DNA from: Sambucus nigra
Lineage: Eukaryota > Streptophyta > Magnoliopsida > Dipsacales > Adoxaceae
NCBI GenBank assembly: GCA_949130495.1
Contig: OX422213.1
Span: 202,361,660 to 202,425,659, forward strand
Reading direction: 5' to 3'
Length of the DNA stretch: 64,000 nt
Below are positions 1 to 9,834 of this stretch, in pieces. Numbering within the stretch: position 1 is the first letter of the stretch; each line of letters begins with the position of its first letter. The notes beneath the pieces were generated by a model, which ran no database searches, was not told the origin of the DNA, and saw only the letters and a program-made list of their open reading frames with translations. Both the position numbers and the translations under genes were made by a program.

Positions 1-1
1 G

Positions 2-939
2 AAGAGAAGGGCTGAGGCGAGGATGAAGGCTGGGCAGGCCTTAGTCCCAGTATCTGCTCTGCCTGAAGGGGCCTCCGTGGCAATTTCTCCTCAGCTGGCC
101 CCGGCTCTGCTCGAGAGAGCTGTCCTCCCGGCTGATCGCCGAAGGGTAGTAGGTTCCGAGCACCTAGCTCTTCAGGCTAGTTAGAGGCTTGCTCTGGTAA
201 GGTTTCTTTTTCTCTTGCATTTTTCTGACTTCCTTCATTTTCCTCTTATAATATCTTCTCTTTTTTGCAGTTTGTTACTGACTTCACCGTGCTGTATCGT
301 TCACACGACGAGCTAGTGAAGAAGAACAGTGAACTAGAGAAAGAAAACTCTGCCCTGAAGCTGAAGGGTAAGGAGCTCGAAGCCAGTTTTAAGGCTGTCG
401 ACTCTACTCGGATCTCATTTGATTTGGCTCTTGTTACTGCGAACAAGGAGAAAGATGCGGCGCTCACGGATCTAAGGGAGCTGAGGCAGGCCTACGACCA
501 AGTTTGCTCGAGAAAACTTGCCGTGCTAGAGGAGAAAAGGGTGCTTGTTGAAGAGCTAAAGAAAAAGGAGTCCGAGGCTGTCATTGCCAAGGAAGACTCT
601 TACAACTCCAGCTGGGCTGCGGCATAAGAAGATGCTGAAGTTCAGATAGGCTATATCAGTCTTTTGAACTTTAAGAAAGGATGGAATAAGGATCTCGTAG
701 CTGCTGAGGTGGATGTTACATCCCCACTTTTCGACGAGCACGACCCAGGGCCGAGGCCAGTCGTAGACGAGGACCCTGCCCCAGCTATTGAAGGCCCTGA
801 TCCTATCCCTCAGGCGATTCCTGCTGGCGTTTCTCTTACTGAGGGGATAGAGGTCATCCCTGCCGAGGATAGTGATCCTGCTGATGCTGATAAGGAGAAA
901 GGACCATCCACCTCTGGGCCTCCTGAGGGTGCTAATTGA
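2..939 (+). pseudogene. Tat-A antisense additional ORF (aORF), middle and C-terminal part, two exons visible
   Basis: Two exons, 2-196 and 271-939, join in phase 0 across an intron with GT at 197-198 and a T-rich tract ending in AG at 269-270. The frame is broken by TAG at 182-184 and TAA at 625-627 and ends with TGA at 937-939. Exon 271-620 encodes a charged coiled coil (for example VKKNSELEKENSALKLKGKE). It is followed by Trp-containing text (NSSW, then KKGW) and an acidic, Pro-rich tail. The layout matches the better preserved copy in Tat-B (53859-55950): coiled coil, GW motifs, then acidic tail. The N-terminal domain expected from that copy lies left of the window. Antisense ORFs between pol and the 3' LTR are known in Tat-lineage elements; their function is not established. 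Exon structure is inferred by eye. Confidence 0.7.
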
Positions 940-1080
940 TAGGGTCTTTGTATTTTTGCATTTTCTAGTCTGTAAATTTTCTTTCTTCAGTCTGATGTAA
1001 CTTCAATTTTTATTAATGAAAAAGCTTCCTTTCTGCTAGTGCTGATCTCTTTTTCTCCCTTATCTTTCTTTCACTTGTAG

Positions 1081-2019
1081 TTAGTTGATGTGGATGATTA
1101 CATTCCTGCTACTTCCTAGTTGGGTAGGACCTTTGGTCCCAATGCGAGCCCTGAAGTTTGTCAGGCTTTTGTTAAGCTTTGCAAGTCCCTTAGGTCTAGA
1201 AATTAAAAATATAAGGAGCAATCCGAGCTAGTGGCTAGGCTGAAGGACAGGCTCTGGGAGATGGAGGACATTGGTGCCTCAGTGCAAGAGGAAGTCAATG
1301 TGATGATAACAAGACTCCTAGAGGCCACCGAGGTCAACCAAGTTGGGGAGTTCCTTCAGCGGGAGAACGAAGACCTGAGGAGGGAAGTCTTACAACTTAG
1401 GGAGAACGCACCGAGCACCGTTCAAGTAGTATTACAAGGCTCCTCATAATCGCGAGATGGAGTTGATCATAATGATACCCCTCCCATGTAGTGAAGTCTC
1501 ACCCGCCCTCCCCTTCCGCGATCTAGTAGGAGCACCAGGAGAAGAAGCAGGGAAGGAGAAGAGCTTCAAGATAGGGAAATGGAAGAACTCCGCGGTGATG
1601 TTCAGCGAGCATATGTGATTGCTGCTGGGCTTCAAAGGGACGTCACCCGGTTGCGGCACTTATTCAAGAAAGGTCCTCGACAAGCGTGGGTTGATGGTTA
1701 TGATCAAGGCTGGTCGGATGCTCCAACAAGTCTATCTGAGTTTAAGGAGCTTTCTTTCATCAGGAGATGGCTAAGTACCTTGAAAGAGCTGCAAGTTCCG
1801 AGGAACTCGGTGCTATGGTATCGTCATGAGATGTCTTCTTCCACTTTAATGCCCAACCCATTCAGGAGGGACGATCGATGGATCCCCATCAATGCTATTC
1901 CTTGGCAATTATTGGAATCAGATGCGAATGAGGTTGTGGAAGAGTTTGCTCCTGCTCCTGATGACGGGCGAAGAGCTCGACTGGCTGATTATCTTGCTCA
2001 GAGGCCTCCACCCCCTTGA
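1081..2019 (+). pseudogene. Tat-A second antisense ORF: coiled coil plus conserved GYxQGW / W-IP module
   Basis: One frame runs from just after an acceptor-like CACTTGTAG (ends 1080) to TGA at 2017-2019. It is broken by TAG 1117-1119, TAA 1204-1206, TAA 1447-1449, TAG 1489-1491 and TGA 1492-1494. Residues from about 1231 form a heptad-rich coiled coil (LKDRLWEMEDIGAS, then LQRENEDLRREVLQL). An Arg/Ser-rich stretch follows, then the best preserved part (1579-2019) with GYDQGW at about 1696 and DDRWIPINAIPWQLL near 1873-1915. The ORF at 56111-57430 in Tat-B has the same order and similar motifs (GYKQGW, MAWIPARSIPRSLI), which argues that this is a real module and not a chance ORF. No start codon is visible in frame, so it may be a downstream exon of the aORF or a separate gene. 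I do not recognise a domain. Confidence 0.62.
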
Positions 2020-2670
2020 GATTTTGCCAGTTTTTATATATATATATATATATTTTTTATTTTTGATAATGTAAATGCTTTGGGCGAGCTCGCCGACTAA
2101 ACATGTATTATCATTATTATAAGATGGATTAATGAAAAGTTTGTGTTTTTGGGCAATTTTTGCCAAATAAATGTGTATATCCTACTTTTCGTATCCTTGC
2201 TGCTTTATGATTTCTTCTGTTTTGTCATGCAAGTGTCCCCCCAGTCCAGTATAATATCAAAGTACCATTGTGCCCCACCTTACCTTTTAGGTTGTGTCAT
2301 CACACTCCCTTAGGCCTAATTAGGGAAATTGGCGAGGACACACCTGGTGTTGGATGTCTTCATCCGATCAGGATTTTGTTTAACCGAAGTAGGTTTGATG
2401 ACCAGTATAAGATTTGGTCGTATTGCCTAAGAATCCTCTGTAGGGATTTATATTTTTCCAGGGGAAACGCTAAGAGGTCTCTCATTTTTTATGATGATGA
2501 CCTGAGGAGGGGTATTCCCCTGCTGTAGTGATCAAGGTGCTTGTTATTTGGAAAAGATGTGCGATGAATGCAACTGTCACCAATCAGAGTGTAACCAACT
2601 AAGTAACTTTCATTAGCAATAAGAAAAATGAACTTATGTCTTCATAACAAAAGAAATACAAGAAAAAGAT
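2020..2670. other. Convergent 3' non-coding zone between aORF and pol of Tat-A
   Basis: No gene is supported here. It holds the 3' untranslated part of the plus-strand ORF, with a (TA)n run at about 2035-2052 and an ATTAATGAAAA tract near 2130. After that comes the 3' end of the minus-strand pol transcript. The two coding units are transcribed towards each other and meet in this stretch, so transcripts from the two directions could overlap. Confidence 0.6.
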
Positions 2671-3663
2671 CTAAAAATAGAATTTCTTGAGATTAGCTGC
2701 ATCCCATGCTCGTGGTATTTCTCCGCCCTCCATCATTTCTAAGTGATAGGCACCTTACAGATCGTCTTTAGTTACTTTAAAGGGTCCTTCCCAGTTTGGG
2801 CCTAGCTTGCCGTCTGACGACTTCACTATACTACCCAGGACCTTCCTTAGAACATAGTCCCCAACTTGGAATGCCCTCGGGCTAACCCTTTTGTTGTAAT
2901 GCTTCGCGAGCTGTTGCTGATAGTTCGCTAGCTTCGCTAGGGCCAGTTCTCTACGCTCGTCGGCTAGGTCGAGTCCGGCGAGCAATGCTTCATCATTCAG
3001 GCCTTGGTCGATAAGGTTGGATCTCATTGCTGGTAAACCTGCTTCTAGTGGGATGACTGCTTCCATGCCATATGTCAGCGAAAATGGGGTTTCTCCTGTT
3101 GCTCGCCGAGGAGTGGTTCGGTATGCCCATAGAACATGGGGTAGCTCTGTTACCCATGCGCCTTTGGCTCGCTCCAATCGCTTCTTTAATCTATCGATCA
3201 CAATTTTATTAGAAGCTTCAGGTTGACCATTGCTCTGAGGGTAGGCTACCGAGCTGAAGTGGTGTCTGATCCCATGTTCGTTACAGAAGGTCTGAAAGGG
3301 GCCACTTTCGAACTGCGTTCCATTATCGGTGATGATGGTTTTGGGGATTCTAAACTGAGTGATTATACTTCTCCATATGAACCTTATCATGTCATCATCT
3401 CGGATGTTCACCAGGGATTCAGCTTCGATCCATTTGGTGAAGTAGTCAGTCGTAACCAATAGGTATTTGCGATTACCGACGGCGGTAGGCAGCGGTCCCA
3501 CGATGTCCATTCCCCATTGGGCGAAGGGCCATGGACTGGACAGGGACTTCAGATCGCTGGTGGGTTGGTGGGCCATAGGAGCATGGAATTGGCATTTCAG
3601 GCATTTGTGAACATATACTGCGGAGTCCTTTTGCATGTATGGCCACCAATAGCCTTCCTTCAT
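2671..3663 (-). pseudogene. Tat-A integrase (core and C-terminal domain)
   Basis: This is the C-terminal part of Tat pol, the DDE integrase that inserts the cDNA. It reads in a different frame from the upstream pol (frame change at about 3660-3663). The zinc finger keeps its CLKC pair, but the two-histidine half is damaged: upstream text ends HEGICG and this part resumes at KEGYWWPYMQ, so the segment between is missing. The core shows the Asp of WGMDIVGPLP, the Asp of TDNGTQF and the Glu of PQSNGQPE. It continues through AYRTTPR and ALPLEA-like text to the C-terminal GDYVLRKV and GPNWEGPFKV motifs. A stop (TAA) at 2757-2755 precedes about 27 further in-frame codons ending with TAG at 2673-2671. 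There is no chromodomain, as expected for Tat. Confidence 0.92.
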
Positions 3664-5027
3664 TGCTCGAAAGGTCCACAGATTCCTTCGTGAAGCTCGT
3701 ATAGCACTTTCTCAACATCACCTGGGTGGATGCATCTAAGGTAGGGACCAGAGAAGGATTTCTTATACAAGTCGCCTCCTGTGGATAAGTGAAAGCGAGC
3801 AGCTTTGACTCTTATCTGGTTGGCAGTTTTCTTGTCATCTGGGAGCGTGCCATCCTTTAAATAGCCCCTTAATGGGTCCATCCAGTTGGGGGCTGATCCT
3901 ACCAGGAGTACTTGTTCCACGTTTGGTAACTTGCTGTTGTGGTTAATGCTCGAACAAATGAGGAAATCGATGGGGATGACCCTCTTAAGGTCAGAGTCAA
4001 CTGCCGAACTCAAGGCTGCTAAGGCATCAGCGTGACTGTTTTGCCCCCTGGGAAACTACTGGATGTTGATCTCTTCAAAGATTGACATTAATTCTCTCAC
4101 TAAGACGAGGTAGACTGCCATTCTTTCATCCTTTGCATTGTAATCTCCACTTATCTGATTGGAGACTAGCTGAGAGTCGCCGAACACCTGTAAACATTTT
4201 GTTCCTAGAGTTTGTGCCTTTTGGAGATCGGCTATTAGGGCTTCGTATTCTGCTTCGTTGTTGGAGGCTGCAAATCCAAGCCTGATTCCTTGTTCGAGGA
4301 TTGTGTTTTTTGGAGTGATGAGGACAATGCCTACCCCTGCCCCCTTTGAGTTGGAGGCTCCATCAACAAAGAGTTTCCAGGTTCTTTCTGTTGCTTGGTT
4401 CTTCTTTTGCTTTATTGGTTGTGGTTGGTCGGAGAGTTCCTCGCCCATGAATTCGGCTATGAAATCAGCAAGGATCTGACCCTTGATAGCTGTCCTTGGT
4501 TGAAATTGGATGTCAAATTGGCCGAGCTCGATTGACCACTTAGGCAGTCTGCCCGACAAGTTTGCTTTCCTTAGGACAGCCTTAAGGGGATACGATGTAA
4601 GGACGATGACAGTATGGGCTTCGAAATAATTCTTCAGCTACCTCGAGGCTATTACTAGTGCAAAGGCGAGGTTCTCCAATGGCAGGTACCTTTGCTCGGC
4701 GTCTAATAAGGTCTTGCTCGCGTAGTAAATGGGGTGTTGGATTCATGCAACCTTGCATATTAACGCAGAGCTGACAGTGTGATTGGATACCGAGAGGTAC
4801 AGGTACGAAGAATCCATTTGCTGTGGTATGACAAGTAGCGGTGGAGAGCTTAAGTAGGACTTGAGCTCGTCCAAAGCTCGCGAGCAGTCTGGGCTCCACT
4901 CTATCAGTTTACTCCCCTTTAGAAGCTGGAAAAAAGGTTTGCACTTCTCGGAGGATTTGGAGATGAAGCGATTTAAGGCGGCGAGCATTCCAGTGAGCTT
5001 CTGCACATCCCGAATTATTCGAGGGGG
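3660..5027 (-). pseudogene. Tat-A pol: RT C-terminus, RNase H, archaeal-type RNase H, integrase N-terminus
   Basis: This continues the reverse-transcriptase frame. It holds the connection text (QKLTGMLAALNRF near 5000), a degenerate gypsy RNase H, and then a second RNase H of archaeal/plant type (4380-4020). The second one keeps all four acidic positions: FVDGAS, NNEAEYEA, FGDSQLV and SHADALA. This second copy is known from the Tat lineage. In-frame stops are TGA 4745-4743, TAG 4640-4638 and TAG 4058-4056. The frame ends at 3660 next to the frameshift that starts the integrase piece. The stops lie in an otherwise readable frame, so this is a recently disabled copy and not an ancient one. Confidence 0.9.
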
Positions 5028-6776
5028 TTATACCCTCTTGATTACATCGATCTGGTCTGGATTAGCTGCCATGCCTCTCTTACTGACCAAGTATCCAAGA
5101 AATTTTCCTGACTGGACACCGAAGGAACACTTTCTCGCATTAAGCTTCATTCGGTACTTCCTGAGGATTTCGAAGGTTTTTGACAGGTCTGAAAGGTGAT
5201 TTTCCTTCTTCTTGCTCTTAACGAGCATGTCATCGATGTAGACCTCCATTGTGTCTCCCATTTGATCCTTGAACATTTTTGTGACCAGCCGCTGATAGGT
5301 TGCCCCCGCATTCTTAACCCCAAATGGCATGACCTTGTAGCAATATAACCCAACTGTCGTGATGAACGCCGTTTTGTCCTGGTCTGGGGCATACAAGGGG
5401 ATCTGGTGATATCCCGAGTATGCGTCCAGGAAACTCATTCGCTCATGAGCTGTAGTGGCATCTACTAGTTGGTCTATCTTTGGGAGCGAGAAACTATCCT
5501 TAGGGCATGCTTTGTTGAGATCAGTGAAGTCGATGCAAACTCTCCACTTCCCATTATTCTTCGGAACTACTACTGGGTTGGACAACCACTTGGGGAATTG
5601 TACTTCCCGTATGGATCCTGCATCCAGAAGTTTTTTGACTTCCTTTTCGACTGCTTTAGCCTTCTCGAGTGCAGTTCTTCGTGCCTTCTGCGTGACTGGC
5701 TTGAATGTGGGGTCGATATGCAGCTGATGACAGACCATATCAGGATCGATGCCAGGCAGCTCGTATGGTTCCCATGCAAAAACATCTACGTTGTGTCTCA
5801 GCAAGGTCATCAACTCCTTCTGTTCTTGGTCGGTGAGAGATGCTCCAATCAAGAAGACTCTGCTATTGTCACCAACTTCGGCTATATCTTCTACCAGGTT
5901 CTCGACGACACGCTCGGAGGGGAGGAGTCTGGTATCCTCTACTCCAGGTCTTCCATACTTTAATTGATACTTGGAAGGTATCACACCCTCTTCAACTTTC
6001 TCATTGGGTTGACTGGCCTTCTTCTCTGGCTTTGGTCGGATGGCTGCTATGAAGCACTTCCTCGCCATCGCTTGGTCGCTGTGGATCTCCATTAATCCTC
6101 GCTCGGTTACATACTTGAGCTTCTGGTGGTAGGTCGAGGAGACCGCCTTCATTGCATGAAGCCATCCTCTGCCGAGGATGGCCTGGTACGGTGATTCGAT
6201 GTCAACTACCAAAAACTCAATCATCTTGGAGACGTTCCCAGCACGAACTGGGAGCACTATCTTTCCTAGGGGCATGGTCATTTTTCCAGTGAAGCCGACC
6301 AAAGGAACAGTAGCTTCCTTTAGGTCGGCGACACTCAACTTCAATTTCCTGAATAGGTAGAGGTACATTACTTCGGATGAACTTCCTTGATCGACGAGCA
6401 GCTTGTCGATGTCAAAGTTGTCTATCCTGAGTGTAATGAACAGGGCATCATGATGTGGTGTCCTTACTCCCATAAAATCTTCATTCGTGAAAACAATATG
6501 CTTATTATAGTTGGCATCCTCTGCTCGTCGACGCTTTCCTGACGGTGACTTTGCTGGATCGATTTGAAAAGCCTGTATTACCGATGTAAGTTTTTTCATT
6601 TCCATTCGAGCTGAGTTCCCTTGTATCTGCTTGACATCAGATACTCCGTGGATTACTGTGAACTCGTGTCCAGCATCATCCTCCAGCAAATTATCGGGTC
6701 TCACCTCTCTGTTGGCAGCCACTTTCTCTGCCCTTTTTTCCACAAAGTCGTTCAAATGCCCGGACTGGGCCAACTC
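5028..6776 (-). pseudogene. Tat-A pol: aspartic protease and reverse transcriptase
   Basis: An uninterrupted 582-codon stretch, following directly in frame after the TAG that ends gag. The retropepsin-type active site is VDQGSSSEVMYL (about 6400-6365). The reverse transcriptase begins near 5640 with SNPVVVPKNNGKWRVCIDFT, keeps the finger and palm motifs (NKACPKD, DAYSGYHQI, MPFGVKNAGATYQRL), and has an intact YIDDML catalytic box at about 5245-5228. It ends at TAA 5030-5028, after which the same frame continues into the thumb. All visible catalytic residues are present, so loss of function in this segment comes only from the flanking stops. Confidence 0.95.
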
Positions 6777-8204
6777 CTAGAGGTGAGACTTAAGAGCTTT
6801 GCAGTGCTCGGTCTTATGTCCTCCCTCTTTGTGAAAAGCGCATCTCAACGCATTGTTCCTCTTCGAGGGATCTCCTCCCATTTTCCCGGGCCACTTGATG
6901 AATGGCTCATCTTTTATCTTCGCGAGAATCTTATAAATTGGTTCTTTGAAGACGGTGTTGACCGCCTGGAATACTTTCGACGCGTCATGGTTCCCTCCGT
7001 TCTTGGAGCCATTCTTGCCTCCGTTCTTTCCTCCTTTCCTCTGATTCTCAGTTTTCTCACCTACCTTGGTAGTGAGCTTAGCTCGACCGTTTTCTCCTGT
7101 ATTAGGGCGGGTGACATCTTCCACCTTTTCGTATTTCTCGATTCGGGCCAATAGGTCGTCCATAGTCATAGCTTCCTTCTTCGTCAGGGACTGGTAGAGG
7201 AGGGAATAACTAGGGAGCTCAATTTTTAAGGGGGCCACTGTTACTTCCTCCGCGCAGTCCTCGATCTCATTGAATAACTCCCAGTACCTCTTCGCGTAAT
7301 CTCGGAGGGTCTCTTGAGGCGTTTTCTTCATTATTAGCAGAGCATCCATCCTTTTGGGATGGGAGCTACTGGTAATGAATCGAGCCGTAAAAAGTTCGGC
7401 TAGGGATTTGAAATTCTTGATCGACCGGTGGGGGAGCCTTTTGAACCACTTATGTGCTACATCATGAAGGCTCGAGGGAAAAATGCGGCACATCAGGGCA
7501 TCTCGGTGATTCCAGAGGGTCATGGCCTGTCGGTATTTCCTGACGTGATCGTTGGGATCAATTTTTCCGTCGTAAATCTTAAACCTTGGAATGGAAAATT
7601 TCTTGGGAGCTTCCTCCTCTTCGATTTCTCTTGTGAAAGGTGACTTCATCTGGGTTTTGAGAGCTCGCCTTCCGAGTTATCTGGTTGATCTTGTTCCGTG
7701 GTGAGCGGGGTGCTAGTCCATCTCCCTGCGGACCATGTTGCGTATGTTCTCATCGCTGCGAGCAGGGCTCTGGTAGCGGCGAACTCTTCGCAGCTGTTCG
7801 CGGAGGTCATCGTCTGACTCGCCTCCTTCGTCCCTTTGAGATTCTCACCTAGGGCTCCTTCCTCGGCTGCGAGATTTTCTCGCCTGAGGGCTAGGAGTGC
7901 GATATGGGTGTCTCCTATTATCAGGACGAAGCTCCCTCTCCAGTCTTTCCAGTCTTCTTTTCAAGCGAGCATTCTCAGCCTCGTATCTGCGAGAGGACTC
8001 CCTCTGCTCGTGGAGCCTTGCCTCGTATGCATCAATCAACCTGGAAATCTGCGTGGACCTCGCTGGTCCCTGACTTTCTTCTGAGGCTGGTCTTTCCAAG
8101 CGAGCTCTCTGATCTGAACGTCGTACTTCAGACCTAATCCTGCGAGGAGCAGGTGGTTCTTGAATATCTCCCGCTTGGAAAGCGTTGCTGCTGTGACCAG
8201 ACAT
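6777..8204 (-). pseudogene. Tat-A gag
   Basis: ATG at 8204 lies 51 nt after the primer binding site and opens MSGHSSNAFQAGD. An Arg/Glu-rich coiled coil follows (YEAENARLKRRLERLEREL near 7960), and then TGA at 7847-7845. The same frame continues with further stops in 7845-7650 (TAG and TAA). It then reopens at 7649-6777 with the capsid-like region (DPNDHVRKYRQAMTLWNH, HKWFKRLP, SHPKRMDALL) and a C-terminal zinc knuckle, CAFHKEGGHKTEHC (CX2HX4HX4C, the unusual spacing also found in Tat-B). It ends with TAG 6779-6777, and the protease continues in the same frame. In the virus-like particle gag packages RNA and pol. Confidence 0.9.
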
Positions 8205-8254
8205 CTTAAACTCCTTTCTTGACGTGGGCTCTTCTCAGGGAAAGATGAACGTTT

Positions 8255-8270
8255 CCCACAAACGGCGCCA
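8255..8270 (-). other. Tat-A primer binding site
   Basis: On the minus strand, TGGCGCCGTTTGTGGG begins 2 nt after the LTR's terminal CA. The first nine or ten bases fit the 3' end of plant tRNA-Asp. This short match is typical of Tat elements. Confidence 0.8.
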
Positions 8271-8272
8271 AT

Positions 8273-8677
8273 TGTGGTGACAATTATTATGCAACATAAA
8301 TAAATACGAGAGAAGCAATTATCAAGAAAGAACAAGGAATATAAGATGCCAATCACACAACAAAGGATGTACGTGGTTCAGCAAGGATGTGCCTACGTCC
8401 ACGGTGGTGCAGTTGATATTATTTCTATACACTCCGGAGAGTAATTACAGAGAATACAACTTGTCCTTTTGCCCCGGACCTAGGGTTTAATATATACATG
8501 TACATGTAGGTAAGTGGAGGTGATGGGTTCTTCCACATTTTCCATCTCCCGTATAACTTCCAATTGTGGAAACGTGGGGGAGACCGGCTCAATATAAGAG
8601 ATGAGGGGCCCGAACTTTGGGCCGCCAGGATTGGGCTACTCGTCCGGGCCCATGGTTCTAAATTTCGGGTACCCACA
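8273..8677 (-). repeat. Tat-A 5' LTR (405 bp)
   Basis: Bounded by TGTGG...CCACA inverted ends. The inner edge is fixed by the primer binding site and the outer edge by resumption of the Tekay-like LTR at 8678. It contains a TATA box and a motif shared with the Tat-B LTR (GTGGTTC...CCTACGTCCAC at about 8373-8400). Confidence 0.88.
8486..8496 (-). promoter_or_regulatory. TATA box in Tat-A LTR
   Basis: The minus strand reads TATATATTAAA, about 180 bp inside the LTR, correctly oriented for transcription towards gag. Confidence 0.55.
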
Positions 8678-8727
8678 GTGACTATACACGAAATATGTGT
8701 GTTTATTGTAGTATATCATTACGTATA
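8678..8727 (+). repeat. Tekay-like left LTR, fragment 1
   Basis: A 50-bp island between Tat-A and the copia element. It aligns without gaps to about 24467-24516 of the right LTR (22336-25497), showing that both elements landed about 50 bp apart in the same LTR. Confidence 0.85.
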
Positions 8728-9724
8728 TGTAAGGACGTGATTTTATAAATGTTCGATTTAGAATCTATGAATTTTGTATCAGTCTTAGATCATAGTTAGT
8801 TGTTTTCATACCGCTACATTCAGCACGTCAACATGATCATTCACGACGGCCTTGATCCGAATCCATGCATACATCAACTTCACACGTGCATCATTCAACA
8901 TGCAATGCACTCTTCAACTGTTCCCACTACTCCACTCACGATTATGGTAAAATAATTTATTTTGAGTGTTTATTATTGACATAAATATTTGAGAAATTTT
9001 TATAAAATATTTTTAAAGGGCTGGAACGTTATAACTTTGAAATATGAATTTTTTCTAAGTGTATAGGCGAAGGAAAAAATCTTGCTGACATCGTTCGAGC
9101 GATATTGGTTGGTCATTCGCGTGACATATCCATCTTGCGCGACGTGGCCTGACGATCGAGCGACACATGAACTTCATTCGAGCGATGCGCCGCCTCAATT
9201 TTTGTATTTAAAGCAGTGCCCATTCTACACATTTTTCATGTCTTTTGTCACTGAAGTTTCATAAATTATTCTGCCTAGAAACAGCCTTCGTTGTTTTTAC
9301 AGGTTTAATGCCTTTTTAATTCAAAAATCCTTCCCAAACATTTGTGTGAATCTTTAAGCCCTAGATACAATTGTTCTACTCATCTTGGAGTAACCTTGTG
9401 GAAAAGAAGGGTCTTTATCCACAACTGAAATTGGAGTTCTTGCGGGACCTCTTATTGACAAACGACGACGATGATGACGAATCGACGCCTGCCGGTATTC
9501 ATGCGTTAAAATTATATTTTGCTGTGATTGTAAGTCGTTACATATTATAGTGAAATAAATGGTTTTGCCCATTTAGGGGATTTTTTCACATATTATGATT
9601 AACATTGCATGCTTGGTTTGATTTATTTAGTTTATCACAGTTTGGTTGCAAGAGTTAGGATTTTTGAGATTAAAAATTGGAATTTAATTAAAAAAGTTAA
9701 TCATTGATTGCTGGTGCACTCTCA
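8728..9724 (+). repeat. copia left LTR (997 bp)
   Basis: Starts TGTAAGGAC and ends CTCTCA three bases before the primer site. It is alignable with 16511-17396 almost throughout, but has about 85 bp near 8866-8950 that the right LTR lacks. A TATA-like GTATTTAAAG lies near 9204. Confidence 0.88.
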
Positions 9725-9727
9725 AAT

Positions 9728-9739
9728 TGGTATCAGAGC
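9728..9739 (+). other. copia primer binding site
   Basis: TGGTATCAGAGC, complementary to the 3' end of the initiator tRNA-Met, 3 nt after the LTR end. Confidence 0.92.
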
Positions 9740-9834
9740 ATATTACACAATTATACTGTGTAATCTTTTTCGCAAATTTTTTTTAGATATTAATTTTGGT
9801 TTAAAATTTTATTTTTTTAAAAAGCGCAATTTCA

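Larger units (their letters stand above)
1..8677 (-). mobile_element. Tat-A: Ty3/gypsy Tat-lineage LTR retrotransposon, partial
   Basis: Read on the minus strand the order is 5' LTR (8273-8677), primer binding site (8255-8270), gag (8204-6777), protease, reverse transcriptase, RNase H, a second archaeal-type RNase H, and integrase ending at 2671. The second RNase H and the integrase without a chromodomain are known hallmarks of the Tat lineage. A separate coding unit lies on the plus strand between pol and the 3' LTR, which is outside the window. The element is defective, with at least six in-frame stops plus a frameshift in gag-pol. It lies inside the left LTR of a Tekay-like element: the sequence right of its LTR (8678-8727) matches the other copy of that LTR around 24467-24516 almost base for base. 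The expected 5-bp target duplication would be GTGAC (8678-8682), but the left side cannot be seen. Confidence 0.93.

Noticed and set aside
5455..5963. Plus-strand open frames opposite Tat-A pol (90 and 164 codons), also 6621-7154
   Set aside because: They are shadows of the intact minus-strand protease-RT and gag frames with no recognisable motifs.
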